Source: Halobacteriales archaeon QH_7_65_31
Lineage (GTDB): Archaea; Halobacteriota; Halobacteria; Halobacteriales; Haloarculaceae
Direction: 5' to 3'
Assembly: GCA_003021785.1 (NCBI GenBank)
Contig: PXQU01000014.1
Location: 62,001-126,000 of the forward strand
DNA length: 64,000 nucleotides
Positions 9,501-17,910 of the stretch are shown piece by piece. The stretch's first letter is position 1; every line of letters starts with the position of its first letter. The position numbers and the translations under genes are program-made. The notes under the pieces are model-generated. The model saw nothing but the letters and a program-made list of their open reading frames with translations, was not told the DNA's origin and ran no database searches.

Positions 9501-9861
9501 TCGGCTGCTCCGTGACGACGGGACAACCGAAGACCCGAGCAACGCGAGCGGCGGCGAGCGTGCTATCGTGAACCTCGCGCTGCGCGCCGGGATCTACAAA
9601 CTCATCGCCGAACTGCACGGCGGGAACCGCGGGCAACTCCCACCATTCATTCTTGACGAGCCGACGACGTTCCTAGACGAAGGGCACGTCGGACAGCTCG
9701 AACAGATGCTGACGACCATCAAGGAGTGGGATGTCCCGCAGATCATCGTTGTCTCCCATGATGAAGCCCTCATCCACGGGGCTGATCATGAATGCCACGT
9801 GACCATCGACGAGTCAGACAATACGAGTCAGATCACGATGCGCACCGCGGGGGCTGATTGA
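6592..9861 (+). CDS. Rad50/SbcC-like SMC ATPase with zinc hook
   Basis: 1089 residues. Walker A GDNGAGKTS is at about 30-38. A long heptad-rich coiled coil of Glu/Asp/Arg/Leu spans about 170-950 and is interrupted near residue 570 by the zinc hook CPKC. The C-terminal head holds the signature ASGGERA, Walker B FILDEPTTFLD and H-loop VVSHDEA. Family role: ATP-driven DNA-end tethering that controls Mre11 nuclease activity. The length somewhat exceeds typical archaeal Rad50 (about 880-900). It overlaps mre11-like by 4 nt and its stop shares one base with the nurA-like ATG, so the three genes are translationally coupled. Confidence 0.9.
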   Translation: MKIKALTLQNIRSYEDQTVEFPDGTILIRGDNGAGKTSLLMGIFGGLFLSKIRNVGTNEFNLDDLVRRGEDKGVVELVFEIDGTEFTVTWKLYTTNTQNSATLNSESFPDPVTGIEDVREEVIGLLGMDEDDFSSSVYVKQGEIDRLIEAGDRTEMIDSLLGLDELDEHINRMRAARRGAGRVQDQNKTSRENYQEDLDNIGKAESEYEDEIHSLTDDIANLEADIEEIEEFIDELKNHRTSIKSDIEDHEDLQERKDEKQEQIEETKSKRADQQSNIDKSETTIEEAQDEIGTLESDIEALDTEVEYDLNSEESAADANEAVQESFLEATTERNDCENDLQNAQEELDRLEDDLSEAKTEREDLIEKRDDLQSDFDDATDRLTDAEAERKSLTAERNESVAAFLPAVADGDEVTDDHEEAVEARLAELRDEREDVTATKREVTTKRDRAEEDLETARAELETATDDFEEAESDLETVQSELATAEDDLTAAEAEFEERVETLADQASEFDVEVTTEKLADLRDTVLPDLIEETNADLNDIGNAITEHRNDKQRYEEERAEIKELGEQDKCPKCGKTVEDSHIESEVEELQAAIVAAQEAVEDAQETEADLQSRKDELQAFREGLLDTITYRDETLATVRDEVESLRDEADELQSHIEELEDTIQDHESTIAELEANIDDLEEQEGRLDAELSEVNDAIETGEDVLDAFEQVADQQETVADLEDEISDIERDIEDISDDLADVKEEIEGLEDDIEQQETVVGDCEAALKAAEERVEDIEAVQETVEDAVGKYDTIRGLRTTIEQEQQAIQHARDRIDDLNGQIARLQEKKEDIEEQLGDEDVEGLREDMERVNTRIEQRQETRDEYQQDLQETRDERTRLETELESLRETKAQIELYEDKEKWAKEVYDELDAVISVYESTKSDLREQYLAYINEYTNDIFKQIYKNSSYQQVIIEETYDDRRDSYEYDIRLLRDDGTTEDPSNASGGERAIVNLALRAGIYKLIAELHGGNRGQLPPFILDEPTTFLDEGHVGQLEQMLTTIKEWDVPQIIVVSHDEALIHGADHECHVTIDESDNTSQITMRTAGAD

Positions 9862-11147
9862 TGGACACGAACGCACTCAGCATTGTCGAAGACATCTTCG
9901 ACCACATTGACACGAACATTCCGCGCGATGTCACCCCGCAAGCCAATTACGCCCGCCGGCTCTTCGAGCACCTCTCACGGGACGGTGGCCGCGTCACCAC
10001 ACTCGATGAGCCGACCTACCAGAAGACGCGGATCGACGAACTTGGCACGTGGACCGGCGATCCGTGGGGGACACCGACCTATGGGCTCGATGCCAGCACC
10101 ACTCGCCCGTTGGAGTTCAACAACGGACTCATCGTGGACACCGCGTACGCCAAGCTTGGCGTAGCCGGCGCTGACACCGACAAGCGAATCGAGGAAACCG
10201 GCACTGTAGAAACGGTCGTGTACCTCGCAGACAGCGAAAGCACGCTCCACGCCGAACAGTTCGAAGCTGACCGCGTTACCGGCGAAGTCGTGCAGTTCCC
10301 GCCAACCGACCGTTCCGCGACTCTCTCAAAGTCAGTTGCCAGCGCCGCGCAAGGCCTTGCGGAGAGTACTCACGCCGCGGCTCACGTTGACGATCTCGAT
10401 GGCTTACTGTTCATTGACGGCGCAGTCTACCCGCTTGGCATCCTCTACTGGGTGCTCCTTGACCAGGTCGGTCGCACTACGCCCGCCGGCGCATGGGACA
10501 AGCCCGACGAAATCATTCGGAACTACATCGACGTCATCGACACCCAGTACGAACACGGGTATCCAGTCATCGGCGTCGTGAAGACCTCTACCATCAGTCA
10601 ACTCCTCGATGCCCTAGACGCGAAACTCGCCGCGAATCACGTGACGAACGACCACGGCGGACAGCTCGATGTCCCATGGACACGCGATCATCAGTTCGTC
10701 GCCGAAGTGTTACGCGACGATAGTCTCGAACACCTCACGTACACGTCGTGGTTCGTCCACAAGCAAGCTCCTGTAGACGGGCAATCGTTCGAACTCCTCG
10801 AACCGTACAGCGACAGCCTATCACATGGAGGCCCCGATGACTACCGGCGAGCGTTCTTCTACGTCCGACTCCCGAAAACCGGCGACGTACTCCGCGTGGA
10901 AACACCGCGGCTCATGATCGACGACGAACAGACCCGCAATCAGATCCAGTACAAAGTCCTGAAGGAAATCGCGCAGACCCAGGACATCCCGCAGGCAGTC
11001 GGGCGCGCCGACCGGATCGCCCGGATCAGCCGTGACAACCGCGACACGATCCGAGACTTCCTCACTGCCGCCGACTACGCCCACGACTACAACTGGGACG
11101 GCCGCTGGAACGACATCGAACAAGCACCCGAAACCCAACTCCAATAA
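9861..11147 (+). CDS. NurA-domain 5'-3' nuclease
   Basis: 428 residues from the ATG at 9861 (TGATG overlap with the rad50-like stop); a TTG one codon upstream is also possible. NurA features are visible: a first acidic motif YGLDAST (D77), a second strand LLFIDGAVYPLG followed by a helix, GVVKTST, the HQF/VAEVL region, and the late FFYVRLPKTGDVLRVETPRLM strand. Family role: Mn-dependent nuclease that works in a toroidal complex with HerA to resect DNA ends after Mre11-Rad50. The next gene, HerA, starts on the last base of its stop codon. Co-occurrence with HerA, Mre11 and Rad50 in one operon makes the call strong. Confidence 0.85.
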   Translation: MDTNALSIVEDIFDHIDTNIPRDVTPQANYARRLFEHLSRDGGRVTTLDEPTYQKTRIDELGTWTGDPWGTPTYGLDASTTRPLEFNNGLIVDTAYAKLGVAGADTDKRIEETGTVETVVYLADSESTLHAEQFEADRVTGEVVQFPPTDRSATLSKSVASAAQGLAESTHAAAHVDDLDGLLFIDGAVYPLGILYWVLLDQVGRTTPAGAWDKPDEIIRNYIDVIDTQYEHGYPVIGVVKTSTISQLLDALDAKLAANHVTNDHGGQLDVPWTRDHQFVAEVLRDDSLEHLTYTSWFVHKQAPVDGQSFELLEPYSDSLSHGGPDDYRRAFFYVRLPKTGDVLRVETPRLMIDDEQTRNQIQYKVLKEIAQTQDIPQAVGRADRIARISRDNRDTIRDFLTAADYAHDYNWDGRWNDIEQAPETQLQ

Positions 11148-13021
11148 TGAGCGACAACACCGACGACATCCTCGACCGTGATCCAGTCAGTAACGACGAC
11201 TCAACGAGTACCGGCACCAACGAACCCACCGACAACGAGACCGACACTACAGGCATGGAGACGGAGGAACAGACCACTGTCCCAGAAACGACGGTTCCAA
11301 ACTCGCTTACTGACGCTGAGGAGGACGAACTCGGCCACGTCGTCGCCAGCGAAGAAATCCACGTCACGCGCAGCGACTACAAAGTCAACGCGTTCGTAAA
11401 AACCGACTGCCGAGATGACGTCCGCGTCGGCGACTACGTCCAAATCCCATACCCCGAGCCAGATCCAACCGAGCAAGTAGACGAACTCTTTGCCATCGTC
11501 GATGGGCTCCGATACGAACCCTACACCGAACTCGACGACAAATCAGACACACACAACCGGATCGCCTCAGTCCACGCCCTCGACGAGACAGAGTTCGTCC
11601 TCGTCGCTGAACTCGAACCCATCGCCATCATCTCCTCAACTGACGACGGACTCGAACGCAGCATCGTCAACAAAATCCCGAAACCCAATACGCCCGTCGC
11701 GCTCTCCCTTGATGAAGAGTATCTCCGCACCGGACTCAACATCCCACACGACGGTGTGTTCGCTGGCTACCTCTCCGTCGGCGGTGACCGCATGACCGTC
11801 GACGACGACCCACTCCCCTACTTCATCAACAACCCCGGCATTGATCCCGTGACCGAGGACGTTGAGTCCGGCGAACCCGCAATCTTCCGGCACACCCTCG
11901 TCGCCGGCTCCACCGGAAAAGGGAAAACGCACTTCACAAAAAACCTGCTCCGACAGTTCGCCACCGACAAGCGCTACCCGATAGAAAACCACCAGACCGG
12001 CGACACCGAACACAGCCGTCTCAACCTCGTCATCTTGGACCCAGAAAACGAGTACTCCGAAATGCGGAACGGCAACCCCGAACTTCGTAACGAGGACGAA
12101 CTCGTTCAGCGGCTTGAACGGCAAGGCATCGAGGTCGGCGGTATCGATAACTTCGAGACGTTCATCCCCGACATCGGGAACACGAACGCCCCGACCACGG
12201 GAGAAAGCCGGAATCTGACGATCCCCTTCTCCCTCGTTGAGCACCGCCCGCAGCTCCTCATGCCGTACACACCGACGGAAGTCACGCGTGGAGCCCTCGA
12301 AAACTGTATTGACGCGTACTTCAGCGATACTGATGCGCCGACCTACGACGGCTTCCTCCAGTACCTCCGCAGCAACGAGGACTCGGAGAGCCCGCTTCGC
12401 CAACGGTACAACATCGAAGACGGTACGTGGAGCGCTATCATGCGTCGCGTCACCGACGCCGCCTACCGCGACGTCTTCGACCACGGCACGAACCCCCTCC
12501 CAGACGTATCAAACGCCGTGTTCCGTGAAGGCCAGGTCACTGTCATCCCGACCAGTCACCTCCACGGCGCAAAAGAAGAACTGACCGTCCTCTCCATCCT
12601 CTCCTACATCATCGACAACAAAATCGACGACTACGATGTCGATCCCAACGTCAAGGATACCCCGATCCTCGTCGCCGTTGACGAAGCCCACAACTACGTT
12701 TCTGACCCCGACACTCTCCGGGAACAGTACATCGTCAACCGCGCCCGTGACGCCGTCAAACAAGGCCGCAAAGACAAACTCGGCCTCTTCATGATCACGC
12801 AAAACCCCGAAGACATCGACGGCGACATCCTCAAACAAACCAACACCAACATCTTTCTCGGCCTCCGCGAAGAAGTCATCACCAAAGTCCCCTCCATCCC
12901 CCGCGGCTACGAACAAGATCTCCAAAAATACGGCAAAGGCCAAGCCGTCATCAAAGCCCCCGACGTCGAAGCCGTCGAAGTCAAAGGACTCCCCTACTGC
13001 CTCACCCAACACAGCAACTGA
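11147..13021 (+). CDS. HerA-like hexameric DNA translocase ATPase
   Basis: 624 residues. An acidic, disordered N-terminus of about 60 residues precedes a HAS-barrel-like segment (GHVVASEEIHV...VGDYVQIPY). Walker A GSTGKGKTHF is near residue 256 and Walker B ILVAVDEAH near 507, followed by a HerA-type VNRARDAVKQGRKDKLGLFMITQNP segment. Family role: FtsK-HerA superfamily ATPase that pumps duplex DNA and activates NurA. Phage-defence systems also use HerA with various nucleases. It is the last gene of the four-gene coupled operon; the 62 nt after it carries a new promoter for the KTSC gene. Confidence 0.88.
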   Translation: MSDNTDDILDRDPVSNDDSTSTGTNEPTDNETDTTGMETEEQTTVPETTVPNSLTDAEEDELGHVVASEEIHVTRSDYKVNAFVKTDCRDDVRVGDYVQIPYPEPDPTEQVDELFAIVDGLRYEPYTELDDKSDTHNRIASVHALDETEFVLVAELEPIAIISSTDDGLERSIVNKIPKPNTPVALSLDEEYLRTGLNIPHDGVFAGYLSVGGDRMTVDDDPLPYFINNPGIDPVTEDVESGEPAIFRHTLVAGSTGKGKTHFTKNLLRQFATDKRYPIENHQTGDTEHSRLNLVILDPENEYSEMRNGNPELRNEDELVQRLERQGIEVGGIDNFETFIPDIGNTNAPTTGESRNLTIPFSLVEHRPQLLMPYTPTEVTRGALENCIDAYFSDTDAPTYDGFLQYLRSNEDSESPLRQRYNIEDGTWSAIMRRVTDAAYRDVFDHGTNPLPDVSNAVFREGQVTVIPTSHLHGAKEELTVLSILSYIIDNKIDDYDVDPNVKDTPILVAVDEAHNYVSDPDTLREQYIVNRARDAVKQGRKDKLGLFMITQNPEDIDGDILKQTNTNIFLGLREEVITKVPSIPRGYEQDLQKYGKGQAVIKAPDVEAVEVKGLPYCLTQHSN

Positions 13022-13082
13022 GGCTAGACAAACCGTCATTTAATGGATAGAATTAAATGTTTATCCTGCCGCATAACGCAGT

Positions 13083-13295
13083 ATGAAACGGGTCCCCGTC
13101 TCCTCAAGTAACCTCAGCGGTGTTGGATATGATGAGTCGAACCAAGTTCTGGAGATTGAGTTCCACGGTGGAAGAGTTTACCAGTATTTCGATGTCCCCA
13201 AACGGATTCATCAAGAACTCATGAGCGCCAGTTCGCACGGGAAATACTTCCACCGGAATATCGAAGATAACTATCGGTACGATCAGGTCAAATAA
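13083..13295 (+). CDS. KTSC-domain small protein
   Basis: 70 residues that match the KTSC domain along the full length: VSSSNLSGVGYDE, LEIEFHGGRVYQYFDVP, and SHGKYFHRNIEDNY. KTSC proteins are often found beside nucleases or DNA/RNA metabolism genes; their biochemical role is not settled. Its stop overlaps the ATG of the OLD-family gene by one base (TAATG), so the two are coupled. An A/T-rich stretch (AATTAAATGTTTAT, 13051-13064) about 25 nt upstream is a likely promoter, separating this pair from the HerA operon. Confidence 0.8.
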   Translation: MKRVPVSSSNLSGVGYDESNQVLEIEFHGGRVYQYFDVPKRIHQELMSASSHGKYFHRNIEDNYRYDQVK

Positions 13296-15211
13296 TGCGC
13301 ATCAATTCAGTCCGCGTCCAAAATTTTCGAAGTCTTCGAGATGCACAGATCAATTTTAATGAGTTGACTGCCCTGATAGGATCAAACGGTGCTGGGAAAT
13401 CTTCATTCCTTAGATCATTAGATCTCTTTTATACAGCGAATGCATCATACTCCGAAGAAGACTTCTACGACCGAAACACCAGCGAAGAGATCAGCGTTCA
13501 GGTAGAATTTACGAATTTAGGTGAAGACGCTAAAGAGAAATTCAGCCCATATACCGGTGGTGAAACATTAACTGTGGAGAAAGTAATGGAATATCCGGAT
13601 AACCGCGGCAATCAAAGATATCACGGGAACCGCTTGTATAACCCTAATTTCGATGGGTTCCGTAATGCAAGTGGCCATGATCTCCGCCGAGAATATGTGT
13701 CACTATTTGATGAGGGCTACAGTGAATTACCGGAGTACCAAAATCGGGAGGAAGGGGAAACGGCGTTGCGAGAGTGGGAAGAGGAACATCCTGATCAGTG
13801 TGAGCGTAGACGAGATGACGGCCAATTCTTTGGATTTAACTCAGTTGGCCAAGCGGCTCTTGAGGAATATACACGATATATTTTGATTCCAGCCGTCCGC
13901 GATGCAAGTGAGGACGCCGATGATAAACGGGGCAGTCCCCTGACGGAATTGATGGACTTAGTCGTTCGTGCAGCACTCTCTGAACGGGATGAGCTAGAAG
14001 AATTTCAACAGGTAGCTCAACAGCGCTATGCACAGCTAATTCAGGATGCATCAGAAGCAGAACTCGGCCAGTTAGAATCTGACCTCTCCTCTACACTCGA
14101 AACGTTCGCCCCCGGCGTTGGTGTAGACCTTTCATGGGATACGGAGAATGTCATTGACATTCAGATGCCCCAGGCAGATATCAAACTGGAGGTAGACGAT
14201 TTTGTCTCGGAAGTGGAACACGCAGGCCACGGCTCCCAGCGTGCCTTCATTATCTCTCTTCTGCAAAACTTGGCAATCCATAGTGAGGACATGAACTCAA
14301 CCGGCGAGGATGAAAGCGACCACGATCCGAGTCTTATCCTGGGTATCGAAGAGCCTGAACTATACCAACACCCGAACCGCCAGCGACATCTCATGTCCAT
14401 TCTGTCTTCGTTCGACGATCAGGGAATAGCAGGCACAGCTAGTAGCGTTCAAGTCGTCTATTCTACTCATTCCCCTCTAATGGTGAGTATGAAACGATTT
14501 GACGATATACGCAGCTTATCCAAGATAGAAGCTAGTGATGATCGTCCCAAGCACACTCGGGTTAAACAGAGCTCATTAGAGACGGTTGCTCGGCAGATGG
14601 AGACTGTTTTTGACGCTGATAAAGGGACATTCTCCGGTGAGTCAACACGCGCTCGCTTAGAACCGGTAATGACTCCATGGGTCAATGAGGGGTTCTTTTC
14701 GGACGTTGTTGTATTAGTCGAAGGGCTGGAAGACAGGTCAGCTCTCCTGGGACGCGCAAGTGCTAGAGATATAGATCTTAGCTCTCAGGGTGTAGCAGTC
14801 CTCCCCTGCAATGGGAAAACTAAAATCGGCCGTCCAGCAATAATTTTCGAACAGCTAGGGAGATCTGTCTACGTAATGTTTGACTCAGACCACGATGATG
14901 AGTCAGAAGCCGTCATCAATAAACGATTACTCCGCCTTGTTGACGCTGAAGAAGAAAACTGGCCTTCCGGAGTCCATGACCGACACGCTTGTTTCCAAGA
15001 GAATCTAACAGAATGCATCCGAACCTCACTTGGGCCTGACTTCTACGATGACACACTACGGGACGCCTGCGACAAGTACGGATACCACAAGCAGTCGCGG
15101 GGAGCGAAGAACCCGACGGTTATGTCTAGTGTGTTCGAAACTGCAACGCAGGATGAGCGGTCTGTTTCAAAGATTGACAGCATCATTGACCAAGTCCTTG
15201 ACATGGCCTAA
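13295..15211 (+). CDS. OLD-family ATP-dependent nuclease (AAA + TOPRIM)
   Basis: 638 residues. The N-terminus has Walker A GSNGAGKSS at about 29-37 in an SMC/RecF-like FRSLRDAQINF context. Walker B ILGIEEPELYQHP is near residue 350 and YSTHSPLMVS about 40 residues later. The C-terminal TOPRIM domain shows VVVLVEGLEDRSAL (Glu near 477) and MFDSDHDDE (DxD near 530). OLD proteins are DNA nucleases in phage defence, for example P2 Old and Gabija GajA. No UvrD/GajB helicase is next door; the coupled partner is the KTSC protein. Codon use is clearly more A/T-rich than in the HerA operon, which suggests separate acquisition. Confidence 0.82.
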   Translation: MRINSVRVQNFRSLRDAQINFNELTALIGSNGAGKSSFLRSLDLFYTANASYSEEDFYDRNTSEEISVQVEFTNLGEDAKEKFSPYTGGETLTVEKVMEYPDNRGNQRYHGNRLYNPNFDGFRNASGHDLRREYVSLFDEGYSELPEYQNREEGETALREWEEEHPDQCERRRDDGQFFGFNSVGQAALEEYTRYILIPAVRDASEDADDKRGSPLTELMDLVVRAALSERDELEEFQQVAQQRYAQLIQDASEAELGQLESDLSSTLETFAPGVGVDLSWDTENVIDIQMPQADIKLEVDDFVSEVEHAGHGSQRAFIISLLQNLAIHSEDMNSTGEDESDHDPSLILGIEEPELYQHPNRQRHLMSILSSFDDQGIAGTASSVQVVYSTHSPLMVSMKRFDDIRSLSKIEASDDRPKHTRVKQSSLETVARQMETVFDADKGTFSGESTRARLEPVMTPWVNEGFFSDVVVLVEGLEDRSALLGRASARDIDLSSQGVAVLPCNGKTKIGRPAIIFEQLGRSVYVMFDSDHDDESEAVINKRLLRLVDAEEENWPSGVHDRHACFQENLTECIRTSLGPDFYDDTLRDACDKYGYHKQSRGAKNPTVMSSVFETATQDERSVSKIDSIIDQVLDMA

Positions 15212-15245
15212 TCTGCTACGGATGTCCAGTTCACCAATAAGAATT

Positions 15246-15788
15246 TCACGCGTACAAGAACGGTGTGACCGACCGCTTAGTCGTCTTCGACTGGCTCTCT
15301 TGGAGATCTGCGATGAGCTGGGCGGCTTTCGATGCGACATCGTCGTACCCGGCTTCGATAGCGAGTCCTGCTGTTTGTCCCATTGCCTTCTCCATATGCC
15401 CTCTGTAGGCCTGCCCGGAATCCACAGTGCCACCAGCACGGAACAACGCACCTCGCGGCCCGCCTAATTCCATTCCTTTCTGTTCTTCTAACTCTGCGAT
15501 GATTTCTTTTGCTTCATTGAGCTTCTGTACTCGTACGCTTGTGTTTGTCTGTTGTATTGGTTCGACCCGAACAGGTTGAGAATCTACCCACTTTTAAACA
15601 TCTGCCTCACAGCCGATCCAGATCTCAGATAGAACACAAACATCTGGATCCGACCAGTCCCAACGATGGAATAGACAACAAGAGGAATACCGAATACTCC
15701 CATTATAGCGCCTGATACAGAGAGATTCTTGAAGTAGTGCTACAGCATCCGTATTTGCGTGGGGAGCTCCCAAGAGCTGCGTGGCCAT
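15246..15788 (-). pseudogene. Frameshifted remnant of a small membrane protein gene
   Basis: Three minus-strand segments join into one plausible protein. MATQLLGAPHANTDAVALLQESL starts at 15788. After a frame change near 15722-15728 comes a hydrophobic stretch (SGAIMGVFGIPLVVYSIVG, then IQMFVFYLR). After a second change near 15594 comes VDSQPVRVEPIQQTNTSVRVQKLNEA and a tail with GGPRGALFRAGGTVDSG, ending at 15246. Each segment looks coding and none is whole, so I read a decayed gene with two frameshifts. Function unknown; the 75-residue tail could be mistaken for a separate gene. Confidence 0.45.
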
Positions 15789-15939
15789 CAATGGAAATTA
15801 CGGAATCGCTGTACTGACCGCACGTGAGGCTGTTGAGTTGCGAGTTTCTCTGCCTAAGGATGACGGCCGCGGGAAGACTCCCCTACCGCCACCGACGGTC
15901 CTCTGCAGAAGGATGGGGTGCCGACACTATACAGCGCAA

Positions 15940-16145
15940 TTACTCCTTAATCAGCGGGTCGATTGTCTGTTCGATGAGTGCGTCTGTTAATTCCTGGTCG
16001 TGCCGGATGCACACCAGATCGATATCATGCTCGTCGCACAGTTCCTTCTTTTCTGGTCACGCTCCTGCCGCTGTTTGAGGCCTTCCTCGCCACCCCAGTG
16101 ATCCACTGCCTCGTAGTGCTGAATTCCCTGGTCGTCGATTACTTG
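15940..16145 (-). pseudogene. C-terminal remnant of a Vsr/DUF559-like endonuclease
   Basis: On the minus strand VIDDQGIQHYEAVDHWGGEEGLKQRQERDQK runs into a frameshift near 16045-16049, beside a short T-rich run. The adjacent frame continues ELCDEHDIDLVCIRHDQE to the stop at 15940-15942. The D-x-Q-G-x-QH...GGEEG...R..RD..K...C.E..I.L..I pattern is characteristic of PD-(D/E)xK Vsr-like nucleases. The N-terminal part is missing at about 16145, where an unrelated plus-strand reading frame begins. Confidence 0.5.
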
Positions 16146-16149
16146 CTAC

Positions 16150-16565
16150 CCCGTGAAGGATTGACACCGGTGGACGACTATCCGCGGCCTACGGTTAAGC
16201 AAAAGATTCTGACCGAAGAGCCGCCGTGGCGCGATTCCAACCTACGCCCAGATATCTACGTCGAGCAAACGCAGGAGGCATTTGAAATTGAAACGCTATA
16301 TGGAACTGATCACAAGAAAATCAACCGGACAATCGACAAGTACGAAGGGTGGCCAGTCGAGCAAATCAACATAGTGCTCCCGAACCTCACCTGTCTGCGG
16401 AACTTAGAGGCCATACTCCGGAAGAGACAGGAAGAGCCCGGCGAGATGTTCAAGAACGATGTTAAATTCTGGACGCTGAACTTGGCCAAGCAGGAACTAC
16501 TCCCGGTTGACGAACTGAAACGGACACTCCATGACCTCTATGACCGAAGCGAGCATGTGATATAA
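16150..16565 (+). pseudogene. 5'-truncated remnant with PD-(D/E)xK-like motif
   Basis: The open frame from 15978 only becomes protein-like after about 16150. It then reads RPDIYVEQTQEAFEIETLYG, with a Pro-Asp and Glu-x-Glu spacing like PD-(D/E)xK nucleases, and ends in a helical tail with DELKRTLHDLYDRSE. No start codon lies in the conserved part, and the upstream portion overlaps the opposite-strand remnant. I read a gene end joined to foreign sequence at about 16145. The nuclease assignment is a motif-level guess. Confidence 0.4.
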
Positions 16566-16630
16566 ATTGAGAGATCAGAAAGAGGCAAACTTTAGAAAAC
16601 AGTCTTACCATCTCTATCCCACTTACCCTC

Positions 16631-17788
16631 ATGAGCGAGACAGTGCCGGACACTGCGTATATTAATCACGCTTGGTCAGACGCGGCTTGGAATCCAATCA
16701 TTACCGCTCTCTACCGGAATCAGATGGCAGCCATACACTTTGGAGAGTATCCGGTTAGCCTTGATTCAAACAAGTGGGATAAAGTCAAAGAAAAGAACAC
16801 TCCCAAGAACTCCATCAACCGCTTGTGTGAGTACAATCGTGAAGGCCGCATCATAGCAGCTTCATATACTGGGCACCCGGGCTTATCTGATGGACGATAC
16901 GTCGGTACAGTTGGCCCAGCAGGAACCGAAAACGAAGCACAAAACCATGGAATGTTGCTTATTGTCTGTCGGTTTGGAATCGACGTAGACCCAGATGACG
17001 CTATCGTTGATACACTTCCCCTTCCGATCGGTGCTACGTGGAGCCAAATCGAGACACGGCTAGACGAATTAACTGATGAAGCCTCGGATTATGTCCGATC
17101 TGTCGTGGAAAACGAGGGTGCTCTCGAAGAACAGTCTGACCAGTACCGAATTTTGAAAGGATTCCAACTGAACGAGTCGGACGTTAATTGGGTCTGGAAT
17201 CAGGACTTTCCCGGGCTCTGGGCAGCGAACAAGCGCGGGACGATCATGGGGTGGAACAAAGGAAATCAGCATCTCTATGCCGCATATTACAGCTCAGCGT
17301 CAGATGACAATATTGATCGAGTTGATGATGTGTATGATATTCTTGGAAAAGACAAATCAGGCGTCTGGGCTCTTTCCGAAGGACAACTTGAGGCACTCTG
17401 CGGTGAATACCTCCGGCGGAAGAACGACAATTATGTCGAGCTGATATCTGCTGGAGGTGCCTTATCTGACGCGGATATCTTTGGCGGGGTTGAGAACGCC
17501 TCCCGTGAGGTCCTCGCTCAAGTTACCTTTGAATCGGACGCCAACAAGATCGAAGAAAAATTACGACGCCTCCTCGCGTACGATTCTGATAGGTACTCGG
17601 CAGATTTCTGGTTCTTTGGACCGAAGTCTCAAGAACAACCGCTCCCGGAGGAAATCGAAGGGACTCCGGTAAGCGATGTGTATGTACCTATTGAGACGGT
17701 GTTTGAGGAATTTAAAACCGGGTTAGGCCCTGAGTTTGTAGATCTGCTGTTGGCCATTGATTTGACACCTGGCCGTCCGAGCATATGA
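16631..17788 (+). CDS. Uncharacterised protein
   Basis: 385 residues, not recognised. The N-terminal ~110 residues hold WNPIITALYRNQMAAIHFGEYP, then GRIIAASYTGHPG and DGRYVGTVGPAG. The I-A-A-S-Y...DG-x-Y-x-G-x-V arrangement recalls PUA/EVE-like base-reading barrels, but weakly. The C-terminal half includes GDN-like polar segments and ADFWFFGPKSQEQPLP. Codon use is A/T-rich, like the OLD gene upstream. It is preceded by gene remnants and convergent with the gene at 17911. Likely an accessory gene of the island. Confidence 0.6.
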   Translation: MSETVPDTAYINHAWSDAAWNPIITALYRNQMAAIHFGEYPVSLDSNKWDKVKEKNTPKNSINRLCEYNREGRIIAASYTGHPGLSDGRYVGTVGPAGTENEAQNHGMLLIVCRFGIDVDPDDAIVDTLPLPIGATWSQIETRLDELTDEASDYVRSVVENEGALEEQSDQYRILKGFQLNESDVNWVWNQDFPGLWAANKRGTIMGWNKGNQHLYAAYYSSASDDNIDRVDDVYDILGKDKSGVWALSEGQLEALCGEYLRRKNDNYVELISAGGALSDADIFGGVENASREVLAQVTFESDANKIEEKLRRLLAYDSDRYSADFWFFGPKSQEQPLPEEIEGTPVSDVYVPIETVFEEFKTGLGPEFVDLLLAIDLTPGRPSI

Positions 17789-17910
17789 CCCCGGACCAGA
17801 TTAAGAGATTATGTGTGCTTTGAGGAAGAGCAGAGAATCCAGATAACCGGCATACGCTATATCTACAGCAGACCAGTTTTGTCTGGTATTGAGGGTGTCA
17901 ACAGAGCCGT

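Noticed and set aside
13295-15211. Gabija system
   Set aside because: The OLD-type protein would fit GajA, but no UvrD-like helicase (GajB) is adjacent on either side.
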